A DNA stretch of 64,000 nucleotides from Polyangium mundeleinium (GTDB lineage Bacteria > Myxococcota_A > Polyangia > Polyangiales > Polyangiaceae). Of this stretch, positions 1-9,157 are shown one piece after another. Every line of letters begins with the position of its first letter. The first letter of the stretch is position 1. The position numbers were made by a program, and so were the translations under genes. The stretch lies in the NCBI RefSeq assembly GCF_028369105.1, contig NZ_JAQNDO010000001.1:2659711-2723710 (forward strand), in the 5' to 3' direction. The notes beneath the pieces were generated by a model. It did no database searches and had not been told where the DNA came from. It saw only the letters and a list, made by a program, of their open reading frames with translations.

Positions 1-515
1 AGCCCGTCGACGAGTGGGTCGTGCAAACCTTGACCGAGTACGACAAGCGCCGTCTGCGCAGCATCGCGCACGGCGACATCGATCTCGGCGAGAAGGACGA
101 GAAGGCCGACGAGAAGGCCAACGAGCAGATCAAGAGCGCCGTCTCCGCCGTGAAGGCCACGCTCGGCGAGCGGGTGAAGGACGTGCGCGCCTCACGCCGC
201 CTGACCGACAGCGCGAGCTGCCTGGTCGCCGCCGAGGGAGATCTCGGCGTCAACATGGAGCGGATCATGCGCATGATGGGCGAGGACGCGCCCCAGGCGA
301 AGCGAATCCTGGAGCTCAACCCCGAGAGCCCCATCGTCAAGAACCTGAGCGCACTGGCCGAGAAGGACCCGAGCGCAGAGCCCATCAAGCTCTGGTCCGA
401 GCTGCTCTACGAGCAGGCCCTGCTCGCCGAGGGCGTCGTGGTCGACCCGGCCAAGCTCGTGCAACACATCCAGGATCTGCTCGTCCAGGCCAGCAACGCA
501 GCCGTGGCGCGGTAA
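1..515 (+). CDS. htpG: HtpG (Hsp90 family chaperone), C-terminal part
   Basis: This is the 3' end of a gene that begins before the window; the frame is open from base 3. About 170 residues are visible. They match the end of the Hsp90 middle domain and the C-terminal dimerisation domain: the segment around 'MERIMRMMG' followed by 'RILELNPESPIV' is the conserved HtpG dimer-interface region, and the tail ends with the usual helical segment. HtpG is a cytosolic ATP-dependent chaperone, but the ATPase domain lies outside the window. A hairpin follows the stop, and the next gene converges on it. Confidence 0.85.
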   Translation, partial: PVDEWVVQTLTEYDKRRLRSIAHGDIDLGEKDEKADEKANEQIKSAVSAVKATLGERVKDVRASRRLTDSASCLVAAEGDLGVNMERIMRMMGEDAPQAKRILELNPESPIVKNLSALAEKDPSAEPIKLWSELLYEQALLAEGVVVDPAKLVQHIQDLLVQASNAAVAR

Positions 516-531
516 GGCGTTTCCTCTCGAA

Positions 532-566
532 GCCGTTGTGCTGGGGTGCTGCCCCGGCGCAACGGC
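532..566. terminator. Hairpin terminator between convergent htpG and the antiporter gene
   Basis: A 15-bp stem (532-546 with 552-566, two G-U wobbles) encloses a 5-nt loop in the 64-bp gap between two converging stop codons. There is no clear U-tract, so it may work as a bidirectional roadblock rather than a classical intrinsic terminator. Confidence 0.55.
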
Positions 567-579
567 CTGCGAGGACACG

Positions 580-2670
580 TCACGCAGGCTGCGCGTCGCC
601 CTCCAGTGCCGTGAACAGGGCTTCCGCGCTCGACAGGGACTCCTCTGAGCCGACGGCTGCGAGGATGTCGCCCACTTCGAGCTGATCCTTTGGGCCGGGC
701 ATCATCGAGGGTTTGCCGTCGCGCACGATGGCGAGGATGGCGGCGCCTGTCTTCGCACGTAGATCGAGCTCGCCCAGCGTGCGCCCGATGGCCGTGCTCC
801 CGGGTGCGATGCGCAAGAGGCGTGGCGCGCCGAGACCGAGGAGCAGCGAGGGGGCGTCGTTCGGGGTGGGGGGCGACGTTGCGGCGTGGTCTTTCCCGTG
901 CGCTGCGCGTGCTGTTGCTTCGCCGGCGAGCTTTGATTTGAGCACGTCGAGGACGACGGCTCCTCCGGCTTGCACCTCGAGCTCGAATTGTCGGGCGTTC
1001 CGCCAGAAGGAGACGATCGCGATGATGGCGAGCGCGACGAGGAGCAGGACGCCGACGCCCGGCGGCACGAAGGGCTCGACAGCTGTGACCGAGGCGGCTG
1101 CGGTTGCCACCAGGAGGCCGAGCTGCACGACGAGCGCGACGGGACGACCGATCTTCGTGTCGCCTGCGACCGTCAGGCCGACTGCGCGCGTCAGGCGGAC
1201 AATCCCGAAGACGAACGGCAACACGACGAGCGCGGCTGCGGCGAAGACGAGCACTTGCGAGGCGCCCTTGCTCAGCCCGAGGGACGCGGCGGCTGCGTGC
1301 TGGATGCGCTCGTGCAAGAGCCCGCCGCCAACGAGCAGCGCCACGATGAACGCAGCGTCGAGCACGAGCAGCACGCTCAGGCGACGCAGCCGCGCGCCTG
1401 TCGTCGCGGACGCGGGTGCCGTGCGCACGCGCTCGATCCACGCGCTGTAGAGCGTGATGAAGGTGCCGATCCGGCGAGGGACATGGTCCTCTACGAAGCG
1501 CGCGGCGCCTTCCGAGCGGCGGATCAGCGCGGGCGTCGTCAGCGTCGTGATGGCGGAGACGGCGACGGCGACGGCGAAGAGGAACGGCCGCGTCGCTCCG
1601 AGCGTGGAGCCGAGGCCCACGATGATGAACGAGAACTCGCCGATCTGGGAGAGGCTGAGACCTGCCTGCGCGCTCGTGCGGAGCCCGCAGCCCGTCACGA
1701 TGCCGCCGAGCCCCACGCCGACGACCTTGCCCACGATGACGACCACCGAGAGGACGAGGACGGCGACCCAGTTCTGGAGCACGAGCGCAGGCTCGATGAG
1801 CATGCCGACCGACACGAAGAAGATGGCCGCGAACATGTCGCGGATGGGGACGATCAGGTGCTCGACGGTATGCCCCTCGCCGGACTCCGAGATGAGCACC
1901 CCGGCGACGAAGGCGCCGAGCGCCACGGAATAGTGCATGGCCGCGCAGGCATGCGCGAAGACGAAGCAGATGCCGATGCTGGCGACGATGGTGGTCTCGG
2001 GCCTGCCGAGCCGCACGACGTAGCGCATGAGCCTGGGCACGATGAGCAGGCCGGCGACGACCATGACGACGAGGAACCCGACGAGCTTGCCGGTCGTGAG
2101 GAGGAGCGTGGTCGCGTCGAGGCCGCTGCCGGTCGCGACGGTGGTCATCACGGCGAGGAGCAAGATGGCGAGGATGTCCTCGACGATGAGGACGCCGTAG
2201 ACGAGCTCGCGGAGGCGCGGGTCGATCTTCATCTCGTCGAAGACCTTGGCGATGATCGTCGTGCTGGAGATGGCGATCGCGGCGCCCGCGAAGATGCTCT
2301 CGATCTGCGTCCAGCCGAAGGCCTGACCCACGGCGACGCCGGCGCACATCATGAGCGCGACCTGGATGACCGCGATGACGCCCGCGGTGGGCGCGACGCG
2401 CACGAGTTTCTCGATGTTGAGCTCGAGGCCGATCGCGAACATGAGCAGGATGACGCCGAGCTCGGAGAGGGTCTGGACCGTGCTCATGTCGGCGTTCAGC
2501 GGCAGGGGCAGGTGAGGCCCGACGACGAGGCCGGCGATGATGTAGCCGAGGACGACTGGCTGGCGGATCCGCTGAAAAACGACCGTCGTGATCGCCGCGA
2601 CGCCGAGCACGGTAGCGAGAGTCTGAAGGAAGGCGTGCGCGTCCTGCATCCTTCGAGAAGTAGCGCTCAC
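580..2670 (-). CDS. Kef-type / CPA2 monovalent cation:proton antiporter with C-terminal RCK_C domain
   Basis: This is an inner-membrane antiporter of 696 residues. Residues about 10-400 form the Na+/H+ exchanger fold with some twelve hydrophobic segments, including 'VVLGYIIAGLVVGP' and the family-typical 'GALGAFVAGVL'-like stretch near residue 250. Further membrane segments follow to about 575. The last 80 residues form a TrkA-C (RCK_C) regulatory domain with 'GRTLGELDLRAKTGAAILAI'. No full RCK_N nucleotide-binding domain is seen, unlike KefB/KefC, so glutathione gating as in E. coli cannot be assumed. The chosen start is GTG at 2670; an in-frame ATG at 2649 is equally plausible and neither has a strong ribosome site. 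The gene is monocistronic, with an AT-rich control region upstream. Confidence 0.85.
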   Translation of the reverse strand: MSATSRRMQDAHAFLQTLATVLGVAAITTVVFQRIRQPVVLGYIIAGLVVGPHLPLPLNADMSTVQTLSELGVILLMFAIGLELNIEKLVRVAPTAGVIAVIQVALMMCAGVAVGQAFGWTQIESIFAGAAIAISSTTIIAKVFDEMKIDPRLRELVYGVLIVEDILAILLLAVMTTVATGSGLDATTLLLTTGKLVGFLVVMVVAGLLIVPRLMRYVVRLGRPETTIVASIGICFVFAHACAAMHYSVALGAFVAGVLISESGEGHTVEHLIVPIRDMFAAIFFVSVGMLIEPALVLQNWVAVLVLSVVVIVGKVVGVGLGGIVTGCGLRTSAQAGLSLSQIGEFSFIIVGLGSTLGATRPFLFAVAVAVSAITTLTTPALIRRSEGAARFVEDHVPRRIGTFITLYSAWIERVRTAPASATTGARLRRLSVLLVLDAAFIVALLVGGGLLHERIQHAAAASLGLSKGASQVLVFAAAALVVLPFVFGIVRLTRAVGLTVAGDTKIGRPVALVVQLGLLVATAAASVTAVEPFVPPGVGVLLLVALAIIAIVSFWRNARQFELEVQAGGAVVLDVLKSKLAGEATARAAHGKDHAATSPPTPNDAPSLLLGLGAPRLLRIAPGSTAIGRTLGELDLRAKTGAAILAIVRDGKPSMMPGPKDQLEVGDILAAVGSEESLSSAEALFTALEGDAQPA

Positions 2671-2701
2671 ACGCGTCGATTCAAGAGATCACGGCCGATC
2701 G

Positions 2702-2725
2702 TGTGCATATTTTATTTGTGCACAT
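2702..2725. promoter_or_regulatory. Candidate operator: TGTGCAT ... TGTGCACAT pair upstream of the antiporter gene
   Basis: TGTGCAT at 2702-2708 and TGTGCACAT at 2717-2725 (its first eight bases form a perfect palindrome) flank an AT-rich 8-mer. Read on the minus strand, the spacer gives a TAAAAT-type -10. The same two words recur at 58353-58386, at the start of the MarR-family gene. Binding is inferred. Confidence 0.4.
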
Positions 2726-2996
2726 AATAACTCTCGGGAGAGGACGCCAAACGGAGCCTCCCGCGCCTCCGTGGGCAAACCCGACGACGATGCCGCGCTC
2801 GTGCAGCACCCTCAGGTTCGAGCCGAGCTCGGGCCCGGGTCATGATGTGATCGATCGTACGCCGCTTGATGCGGCGTCTCTGGTTCTGCTGTCCCGAGCG
2901 CTTCGACTTGAAGCCTCGGGCCTCCGCCCCCCGTGCTTGCCCGCGCCTCGGTACGCTCCGTTCGTGCGCGCGCTTCGACCTCGGGCGGGTTCGTCG

Positions 2997-3002
2997 TAGA
3001 GT
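2997..3002 (+). promoter_or_regulatory. -10-like hexamer TAGAGT for pdxJ
   Basis: It ends 8 nt before the ATG at 3011, which has no Shine-Dalgarno sequence; this fits a leaderless or near-leaderless transcript. No clear -35 is visible. Confidence 0.35.
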
Positions 3003-3010
3003 CCCGCCTC

Positions 3011-3799
3011 ATGGCGGTTCGGCTGCACATCAACATCGATCACGTCGCCACCGTGCGAAACGCGCGGGGCACGCGTTACCCCGATCCCGTCTTCGCCGCG
3101 GGCCTCTGCGAGGCGGCCGGCGCCGATGGCATCACCGCGCATCTGCGCGAGGATCGGCGCCACATCACCGACGACGACGTCACGCGCCTGCGCGCCTCGG
3201 TTCAGACGCTCCTCAACCTGGAGATGGCCGTGACCGAGGAGATGATCGGCATCGCGTCGAGGGTGCGTCCCGACGTGATCACGCTCGTCCCCGAGCGGCG
3301 CGAGGAGCGCACGACCGAAGGCGGGCTCGACGTGATCGGGCAACGCGCGGGCGTCGAGGCCGCCGTGAAGATGGCCAAGGAGCGCGGGATCAAGGTGAGC
3401 CTGTTCATCGGCGCGGACGAGGCCATGGTCGAGGCCTCCGCGGCGGCCGGCGTCGCGCAGATCGAGCTGCACACCGGCGAGTACTGCCACGCCTCGGGGG
3501 AGCAAGCCGAGCACGAGCTCGATCGGCTGAAGCGCGCCGCGGCCCGCGCCTCGGCGCTCGGCCTCGAGGTCGCCGCGGGCCATGGCCTCACCCGTCACAA
3601 CGTCGGGCCCGTCGTGGCGATCCCCGACATCGTGGAGGTGAACATCGGCCACTCGGTCATCGCCGACGCCGTCTTCTTCGGGCTCGACCGCGCCGTGCGA
3701 GACCTTCGGAGGGCCGTCGATCGGGGGCTCGGGGGCAGAGCTCCGCTTGCCGGAGCGGAGCCCTCGAACGCTGACAACGCCCGGGGTCGTTCGCGATGA
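3011..3799 (+). CDS. pdxJ: Pyridoxine 5'-phosphate synthase
   Basis: The cytosolic TIM-barrel enzyme that condenses 1-deoxy-D-xylulose 5-phosphate with 3-amino-2-oxopropyl phosphate, the last ring-forming step of DXP-dependent vitamin B6 synthesis. The 262-residue product opens with the family hallmark 'LHINIDHVATVRNARGT' and keeps 'DGITAHLREDRRHI', 'TLVPERREE', 'IELHTGEY' and 'EVNIGHSVIADA'. The usual length is about 240; the extra 20 residues at the C-terminus (Gly/Ala/Arg-rich) look unstructured. The ATG at 3011 was chosen over an upstream in-frame codon at 2933 because homology begins there. Its TGA overlaps the start of nnrE (ATGA), so the two are probably translationally coupled. Confidence 0.95.
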   Translation: MAVRLHINIDHVATVRNARGTRYPDPVFAAGLCEAAGADGITAHLREDRRHITDDDVTRLRASVQTLLNLEMAVTEEMIGIASRVRPDVITLVPERREERTTEGGLDVIGQRAGVEAAVKMAKERGIKVSLFIGADEAMVEASAAAGVAQIELHTGEYCHASGEQAEHELDRLKRAAARASALGLEVAAGHGLTRHNVGPVVAIPDIVEVNIGHSVIADAVFFGLDRAVRDLRRAVDRGLGGRAPLAGAEPSNADNARGRSR

Positions 3800-4731
3800 T
3801 CCCCGTCCTCACGCGCGCCCAGATGCGCGCGTTCGACAAGTACGCGATCGAGACGTGCCACGTGCCCGGCGTCGTCCTCATGGAGAACGCCGGCCGCGGC
3901 GCCGCGGACGTCCTCTCCGCGATGATCGAGGCGCGCCGCCCACACACGCCGAGCCGCGAGGCCGACGCGATCTCCGCCCGCGCCCGCTCTTTCCCGGTCC
4001 GCCACGTGCAGAGCCCCGGCCAGCCCGCCACGTACCCGCTCGAAGCGCGCGTCGTCGTCGTCTGCGGCACGGGCAACAACGGCGGCGATGGGTTCGTCGT
4101 GGCGCGCCACCTCTACGCCCGCGGCGCCGAGGTCGAGGTCTATCTCGCCGGCAAGAGCGAGAAGGTGATGGGCGACGCGCGCATCAACCACGACGCCTAC
4201 ATCGACCTCGGCGGCCGCTTCTTCGAGCTGCCCGAGGGCGCGGGGCTCGGGCCGTTGCACACCGCCCTCGCGCGCGCCGACTTCGTCATCGACGCCCTCT
4301 TCGGCACCGGCCTCGACAGGCCGATCACCGGCCACCTCGCCGACGTGATCGCCGTGCTCAACGACGCGGCCGCCCGCTGCGTCGCGCTCGACATCCCCTC
4401 GGGGCTCGACGCCGACAGCGGCGCGCCGCTCGGCATCGCGGTGCGCGCGGACGACACCGTCACGTTCGGCCACCTCAAGATCGGCATGCTCACGCCCGAG
4501 GGCGCGCGGCTCGCGGGCAACGTGCACGTGGTCGACCTCGGCGTCCCCGATCCGCCGATCCTCACGCACGTCGGCGTCGTCGCCGAGGTCATCCGCCGCG
4601 AGACGGTTGGCTCGTACTTCGCGCCGACGCCCGAACGATCCCCCGCCTTCCCACGCCAGGTTGGCGCCTGGACACGCCCCGGTGTCGATTTGACACGCCG
4701 GGGGGACACACGTCCTGTGGCGTCCCAATGA
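3796..4731 (+). CDS. nnrE: NAD(P)H-hydrate epimerase (YjeF_N domain), stand-alone
   Basis: Interconverts the R and S forms of damaged, hydrated NAD(P)H (NADHX/NADPHX) for repair. The 311-residue protein carries one YjeF N-terminal Rossmann-like domain: 'LMENAGRGAADV' near residue 30, the nucleotide-binding 'CGTGNNGGDGFVVARHL' near 90, and 'FVIDALFGTGLDRP' near 165. Two things are unusual. Bacterial Nnr proteins normally continue into the ADP-dependent dehydratase (NnrD) domain; here the gene stops after about 35 non-conserved residues, and no dehydratase remnant is visible in other frames before the next gene. A Pro/Arg-rich insertion of about 30 residues also sits at 50-83. It overlaps pdxJ by 4 bp. 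A GTGTC-type palindrome lies within its last codons. Confidence 0.88.
   Translation: MIPVLTRAQMRAFDKYAIETCHVPGVVLMENAGRGAADVLSAMIEARRPHTPSREADAISARARSFPVRHVQSPGQPATYPLEARVVVVCGTGNNGGDGFVVARHLYARGAEVEVYLAGKSEKVMGDARINHDAYIDLGGRFFELPEGAGLGPLHTALARADFVIDALFGTGLDRPITGHLADVIAVLNDAAARCVALDIPSGLDADSGAPLGIAVRADDTVTFGHLKIGMLTPEGARLAGNVHVVDLGVPDPPILTHVGVVAEVIRRETVGSYFAPTPERSPAFPRQVGAWTRPGVDLTRRGDTRPVASQ
4682..4696. promoter_or_regulatory. Palindrome GTGTCGATTTGACAC, candidate NrtR-type operator upstream of the sigma-factor gene
   Basis: The arms GTGTC and GACAC are separated by 5 nt. Thirteen of 15 bases match the palindrome in the NrtR promoter at 26514-26528. It lies inside the last codons of nnrE and 111 bp before the ECF sigma gene. 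The functional link is inferred from sequence similarity only. Confidence 0.35.
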
Positions 4732-4807
4732 TTCCAATCACTTAGGACGTGCCACGCCTGGGCACCCGCCTTGCGAAAGGCCCCGAGCACCAGGAGGTCA
4801 CGTCGCC

Positions 4808-5392
4808 ATGTTCGCTCAGGCCCTCGCCACCACGCCCGTCCCCTCGAAGTCGCTTCAAGCCAACTCGATCGAGGAGCTCCGCCGAGGTGTCGCCGCGCTG
4901 GCCCCCGAGCTCTTCGGCCGCGCCCTTCGCATGTCGCGCTCCAGCGCCCTCGCCGAGGACCTCGTGCAGGACACCGTCGAGCGCGCCCTCCGCTTCGAGA
5001 ACCAGTACCGCCCCGGCACGAACCTGAAGGCGTGGGTCCACCAGATCCTTTTCAGCGTCTTCATCACGAAGTGTCGCCGCAACCGTCGCGAGCGCCGCGC
5101 CCTCGACGTGCTCTATTCCGACCCGAACGCGTGGACGGCCGCGCCCGCGGTCTCCGAGATGACCGCGCTCTCGCCGCCCACCCTCCGCGCGCTCGAAGCC
5201 ATCCAGGAGGTGTATCGCGAGGCGCTCATCCTCGTGGACCTGCAGGAGATGACGTACAAGGACGCCGCCGAGAAGCTCGGTGTGCCCGTGGGCACCGTCA
5301 TGAGTCGTCTCCACCGCGGCAGGCGCCTGCTCGCCAAGGCCCTCGAGGCCGATCGGGACGCGTCGCTTGTGCAGTGCAACATGTTGGAGTAG
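4808..5392 (+). CDS. ECF-type RNA polymerase sigma factor
   Basis: A 194-residue sigma-70 family protein of the extracytoplasmic-function class. Region 2 lies at about 28-98 ('LAEDLVQDTVERAL' and 'GTNLKAWVHQILFSVFI'), and region 4 at about 125-180 has a helix-turn-helix ('YKDAAEKLGVPVGTVMSRLHRG'). No region 3 or fused sensor domain is present. The ATG at 4808 is set by an AGGAGG about 10 bases upstream. No anti-sigma gene is adjacent: the next gene, 53 bp downstream, is a thiolase. Its trigger and regulon therefore cannot be read from context. A palindrome resembling the NrtR site lies upstream. Confidence 0.9.
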   Translation: MFAQALATTPVPSKSLQANSIEELRRGVAALAPELFGRALRMSRSSALAEDLVQDTVERALRFENQYRPGTNLKAWVHQILFSVFITKCRRNRRERRALDVLYSDPNAWTAAPAVSEMTALSPPTLRALEAIQEVYREALILVDLQEMTYKDAAEKLGVPVGTVMSRLHRGRRLLAKALEADRDASLVQCNMLE

Positions 5393-5445
5393 TTCGCTTC
5401 TCCGGGGCGCGCGCTCCGTTGCGCCCGAGCCTCCCGGAGGATGCG

Positions 5446-6630
<1,185 letters not shown>

Positions 6631-6634
6631 CGCC

Positions 6635-7489
6635 ATGGGGCGGCCGTGGCGCGTCACGCTGGGCGTCGAGCGTTTTCCCGCGCTCACGCCCACCTTGCCT
6701 CCCGCCACCCACACGAACAGCTACGCGCTGGGCGAGCGGGAGGTGCTGCTCGTCGAGCCAGCGACGCCGTTCGACGACGAGCGGCGCGCGTGGCTCGCAT
6801 GGGCGCGCTCCCTTTCGAGCCGCGGCCGTCACCCCATCGGCATCCTCCTCACGCATCACCACGTCGATCACGTGGGCGGCGCCTGGTTCTTCGCGAACGA
6901 GCTGCGCCTGCCGCTGCTCGCGCACCACGAGACGGCCGCGCGCCTCGCCGGGGAGGTCCGCGTCGACCGCCACATCGAGGATGGCGAGCGGATCGTGCTC
7001 GATGGTCCGCACCCCATGCCGCTCCGTGTGCTCCACACCCCGGGCCACGCGCCGGGCCACGTCTGCCTCTTCGACGAGGACACGGGCACCGCGGTCGTCG
7101 GGGACATGGTGGCGAGCGAGGGTACGATCCTCATCGAGCCCGTGGACGGCGACATGATCGCGTATCTCGCGCAGCTCGATCGCCTCGCGGGGTTGTCCGC
7201 TGCGGTCGCGCTCCCCGCGCACGGCGATCCCATCGACGAGCCGACCACGCTCTTTCGCCGGTACATCACGCATCGCCTCGCGCGCGAGGCCAAGGTCGTC
7301 GCGGCCTTTGCCTCGATGCCTCCCGCGGGCGCGAGCCTCGACGCGCTCCTGCCCGTCGCCTACGCCGATACGTCGTCTCTGCTCTGGCCCCTTGCGCGGA
7401 TGAGCCTCGAAGCGCACCTCGTCAAGCTCGAGCGCGAGGGGCGCGTCCTGCGCACCGGGGACGGCGGGTACCATCTCGTCGCTGGGTAA
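6635..7489 (+). CDS. MBL-fold metallo-hydrolase, LACTB2-like
   Basis: A 284-residue metallo-beta-lactamase-fold protein. The zinc signature 'THHHVDH' is at residues 73-79, with further ligands in 'TPGHAPGH' (about 135) and the 'VVGDMV' aspartate (about 155). A C-terminal stretch (about 210-280) looks like the small winged-helix tail of the LACTB2/glyoxalase-II-like branch. Members include RNA endonucleases and thioester hydrolases, so the substrate is open. It starts 4 bp after the thiolase stop, and linkage to a thiolase might favour a thioester substrate, but that is inference. Confidence 0.8.
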   Translation: MGRPWRVTLGVERFPALTPTLPPATHTNSYALGEREVLLVEPATPFDDERRAWLAWARSLSSRGRHPIGILLTHHHVDHVGGAWFFANELRLPLLAHHETAARLAGEVRVDRHIEDGERIVLDGPHPMPLRVLHTPGHAPGHVCLFDEDTGTAVVGDMVASEGTILIEPVDGDMIAYLAQLDRLAGLSAAVALPAHGDPIDEPTTLFRRYITHRLAREAKVVAAFASMPPAGASLDALLPVAYADTSSLLWPLARMSLEAHLVKLEREGRVLRTGDGGYHLVAG

Positions 7490-7558
7490 CTCTTCCCGCC
7501 GGGGCCGGGCCGGCCTAGGCTGCCTCCGCTCGCCGTCTCTCGGGTGGAGGAACGCTTG

Positions 7559-9034
7559 ATGAAACGAACGCTGATTTCCCTGGGGCTCGTGGGGGGCGCG
7601 CTCGTCGCTGCCGGTTGCGCGGACGAGCCGAACCAGAACCCGCCCCCGGCGCCCGAGCCCAACATCGAGCGCTTCCAGCCCGAGGGGTGCGATTTCGAGA
7701 TCGCCACCCGCGCCGAATACATGAATTTCCAGCGCGGCAGCGCCAAGACCTCGGCCGCGCCCGACATCCGCCGCGTCCGCCTCGGCCTCGGCGGCAACGT
7801 CGAGATCGGGGCCCCGGGCCGCGCCGATCCCGCGACCTCCGCGGGCTTCGGCTGGCAGACCGACCCGGAGACACTCGCCAGCGAGATCCAGTGGGGCACC
7901 ACGCCCGACCCGTCGACCTGGCCCGCCACGAATCGCAAGGGCGGCGTCACGTGGGTGACCCCCCAGGGCCTCATCGCCCCGCAAGGCGACGATCGCATGC
8001 ACGAGGCCTATCTCTGCGGCCTGACCCCCGCGACGACCTATTATTATCGCGTCGGCGGCGGCCCCGCGGGCAAGGAGGTCTGGAGCGAGGTCCATTCCTT
8101 CACGACCACGCCGAAGGATCCCAATGCCGAGGTCCTCCTCGGCGTCTCGGGCGACGCGCGCGGCCAGGACAACCAGGCCTGGCGCCTGATCCAGCGCCGC
8201 ATGATGAAGGCCGGCGTCACGGCCGAGCTCTTTTCGGGCGACATGATCAATTTCGCCACCGATCAGAGCGAATGGCACAAATGGCTCGATCTCGCGGCGA
8301 AGGACGCCGACGGGAGCCTGCTCACGCTCGGGCAGATCCTCACGCTCTCGACACACGGCAACCACGAGAACCACACGACGCATTTCTACAGCAGCGTCGT
8401 CCTCCCCCAGGACACGACGAAATTCGCGGACTACCCCGAGCTCTTTTATTCGGTCGACATCGGCCCGGTCCACGTCGTGGTCGTCGACGACTTCTGGGTC
8501 ACGTCCCCGACCGGAAAACCCGATTACGCCCCGATGCTGAAGGCGTGGCTGGAGAAGGACCTCGAGGCGGCGAACAAGAATCGCGCGAACGTGCCCTGGA
8601 TCGTCGGCATGCACCACCACGCCGAGTTTTCCTCCTCGTCGCACGGCACCGATTCGGACGTCCTCCTCGGCCGGCAGTTTTTCGTGCCGATATGGGACAA
8701 GTACCAGGTCGATCTGATGGTCCTCGGCCACGACCACAACTACGAGCGCACGAAGCCGCTCACCGGCCCGCTCGCCGAGGGCACGCTCGAGCCCGTGGTC
8801 CAGGCGCCGCCCGCGAAGGGCACGATCTACATGGTCTGCGCCGGCGCGGGCGCCGATGCGTACGGCAAAGGCTTCAGCACGTGGACCGACGTCAGCGCGG
8901 CCTACGACAGCAAGACCGTGTTCGGCTTCTACTCGTTCCTCAAGGCCAACAAGACCTCGCTGACCATCGAGTCGCACGAGATCCGGCCCGACGAGACCGA
9001 CCCGGTCATCGACATGATCACCCTCAGCAAGTGA
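7559..9034 (+). CDS. Purple-acid-phosphatase-like metallophosphoesterase lipoprotein
   Basis: A 491-residue predicted envelope lipoprotein with a signal peptide and lipobox 'LVAAGC'. Residues about 60-190 look like the fibronectin-like N-domain of purple acid phosphatases. The catalytic metallophosphoesterase domain follows, with the ordered metal ligands 'GVSGDARGQ', 'FSGDMIN', 'THGNHENH', 'GMHHHAEF' and 'LGHDHNYER'. It probably hydrolyses phosphomonoesters or diesters outside the cytoplasm, perhaps for phosphate scavenging. The ATG at 7559 has a GGTGGAGG ribosome site; a GTG at 7544 lies inside that site and was rejected. A TAGGCT -10-like hexamer occurs about 37 nt upstream. Confidence 0.85.
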   Translation: MKRTLISLGLVGGALVAAGCADEPNQNPPPAPEPNIERFQPEGCDFEIATRAEYMNFQRGSAKTSAAPDIRRVRLGLGGNVEIGAPGRADPATSAGFGWQTDPETLASEIQWGTTPDPSTWPATNRKGGVTWVTPQGLIAPQGDDRMHEAYLCGLTPATTYYYRVGGGPAGKEVWSEVHSFTTTPKDPNAEVLLGVSGDARGQDNQAWRLIQRRMMKAGVTAELFSGDMINFATDQSEWHKWLDLAAKDADGSLLTLGQILTLSTHGNHENHTTHFYSSVVLPQDTTKFADYPELFYSVDIGPVHVVVVDDFWVTSPTGKPDYAPMLKAWLEKDLEAANKNRANVPWIVGMHHHAEFSSSSHGTDSDVLLGRQFFVPIWDKYQVDLMVLGHDHNYERTKPLTGPLAEGTLEPVVQAPPAKGTIYMVCAGAGADAYGKGFSTWTDVSAAYDSKTVFGFYSFLKANKTSLTIESHEIRPDETDPVIDMITLSK

Positions 9035-9157
9035 GCCAAGCCGCCCCGGGCGCTTGCACGCGCGCGCCGATGCGCCGCGCGAGGGCGCCCGTTCGCCCTT
9101 GCGCTACTGCAACTCGTTTGCTACTTGGTTCGCGTTGCTTTTGCGGAGGTGATTCAA

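Larger units (their letters stand above)
2671..3010. other. 340-bp divergent intergenic region (antiporter / pdxJ)
   Basis: No gene is convincing here. The stretch at 2700-2732 is strikingly AT-rich for this genome and carries a TGTGCA repeat pair described separately. The remainder is GC-rich, with a -10-like hexamer just before pdxJ. It probably holds the divergent promoters of the two flanking genes. Confidence 0.5.

Noticed and set aside
970-2727. Very long plus-strand open frame opposite the Kef-type antiporter gene (585 codons).
   Set aside because: It has Asp/Arg/Glu-rich low-complexity translation with no domain, and is explained by the high-GC antisense frame of a real membrane-protein gene.
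9035-9125. Terminator after the phosphatase gene.
   Set aside because: CGGGCGC and GCGCCCG arms exist but lie over 25 nt apart in a GC-rich stretch without a T-run; too weak to call.
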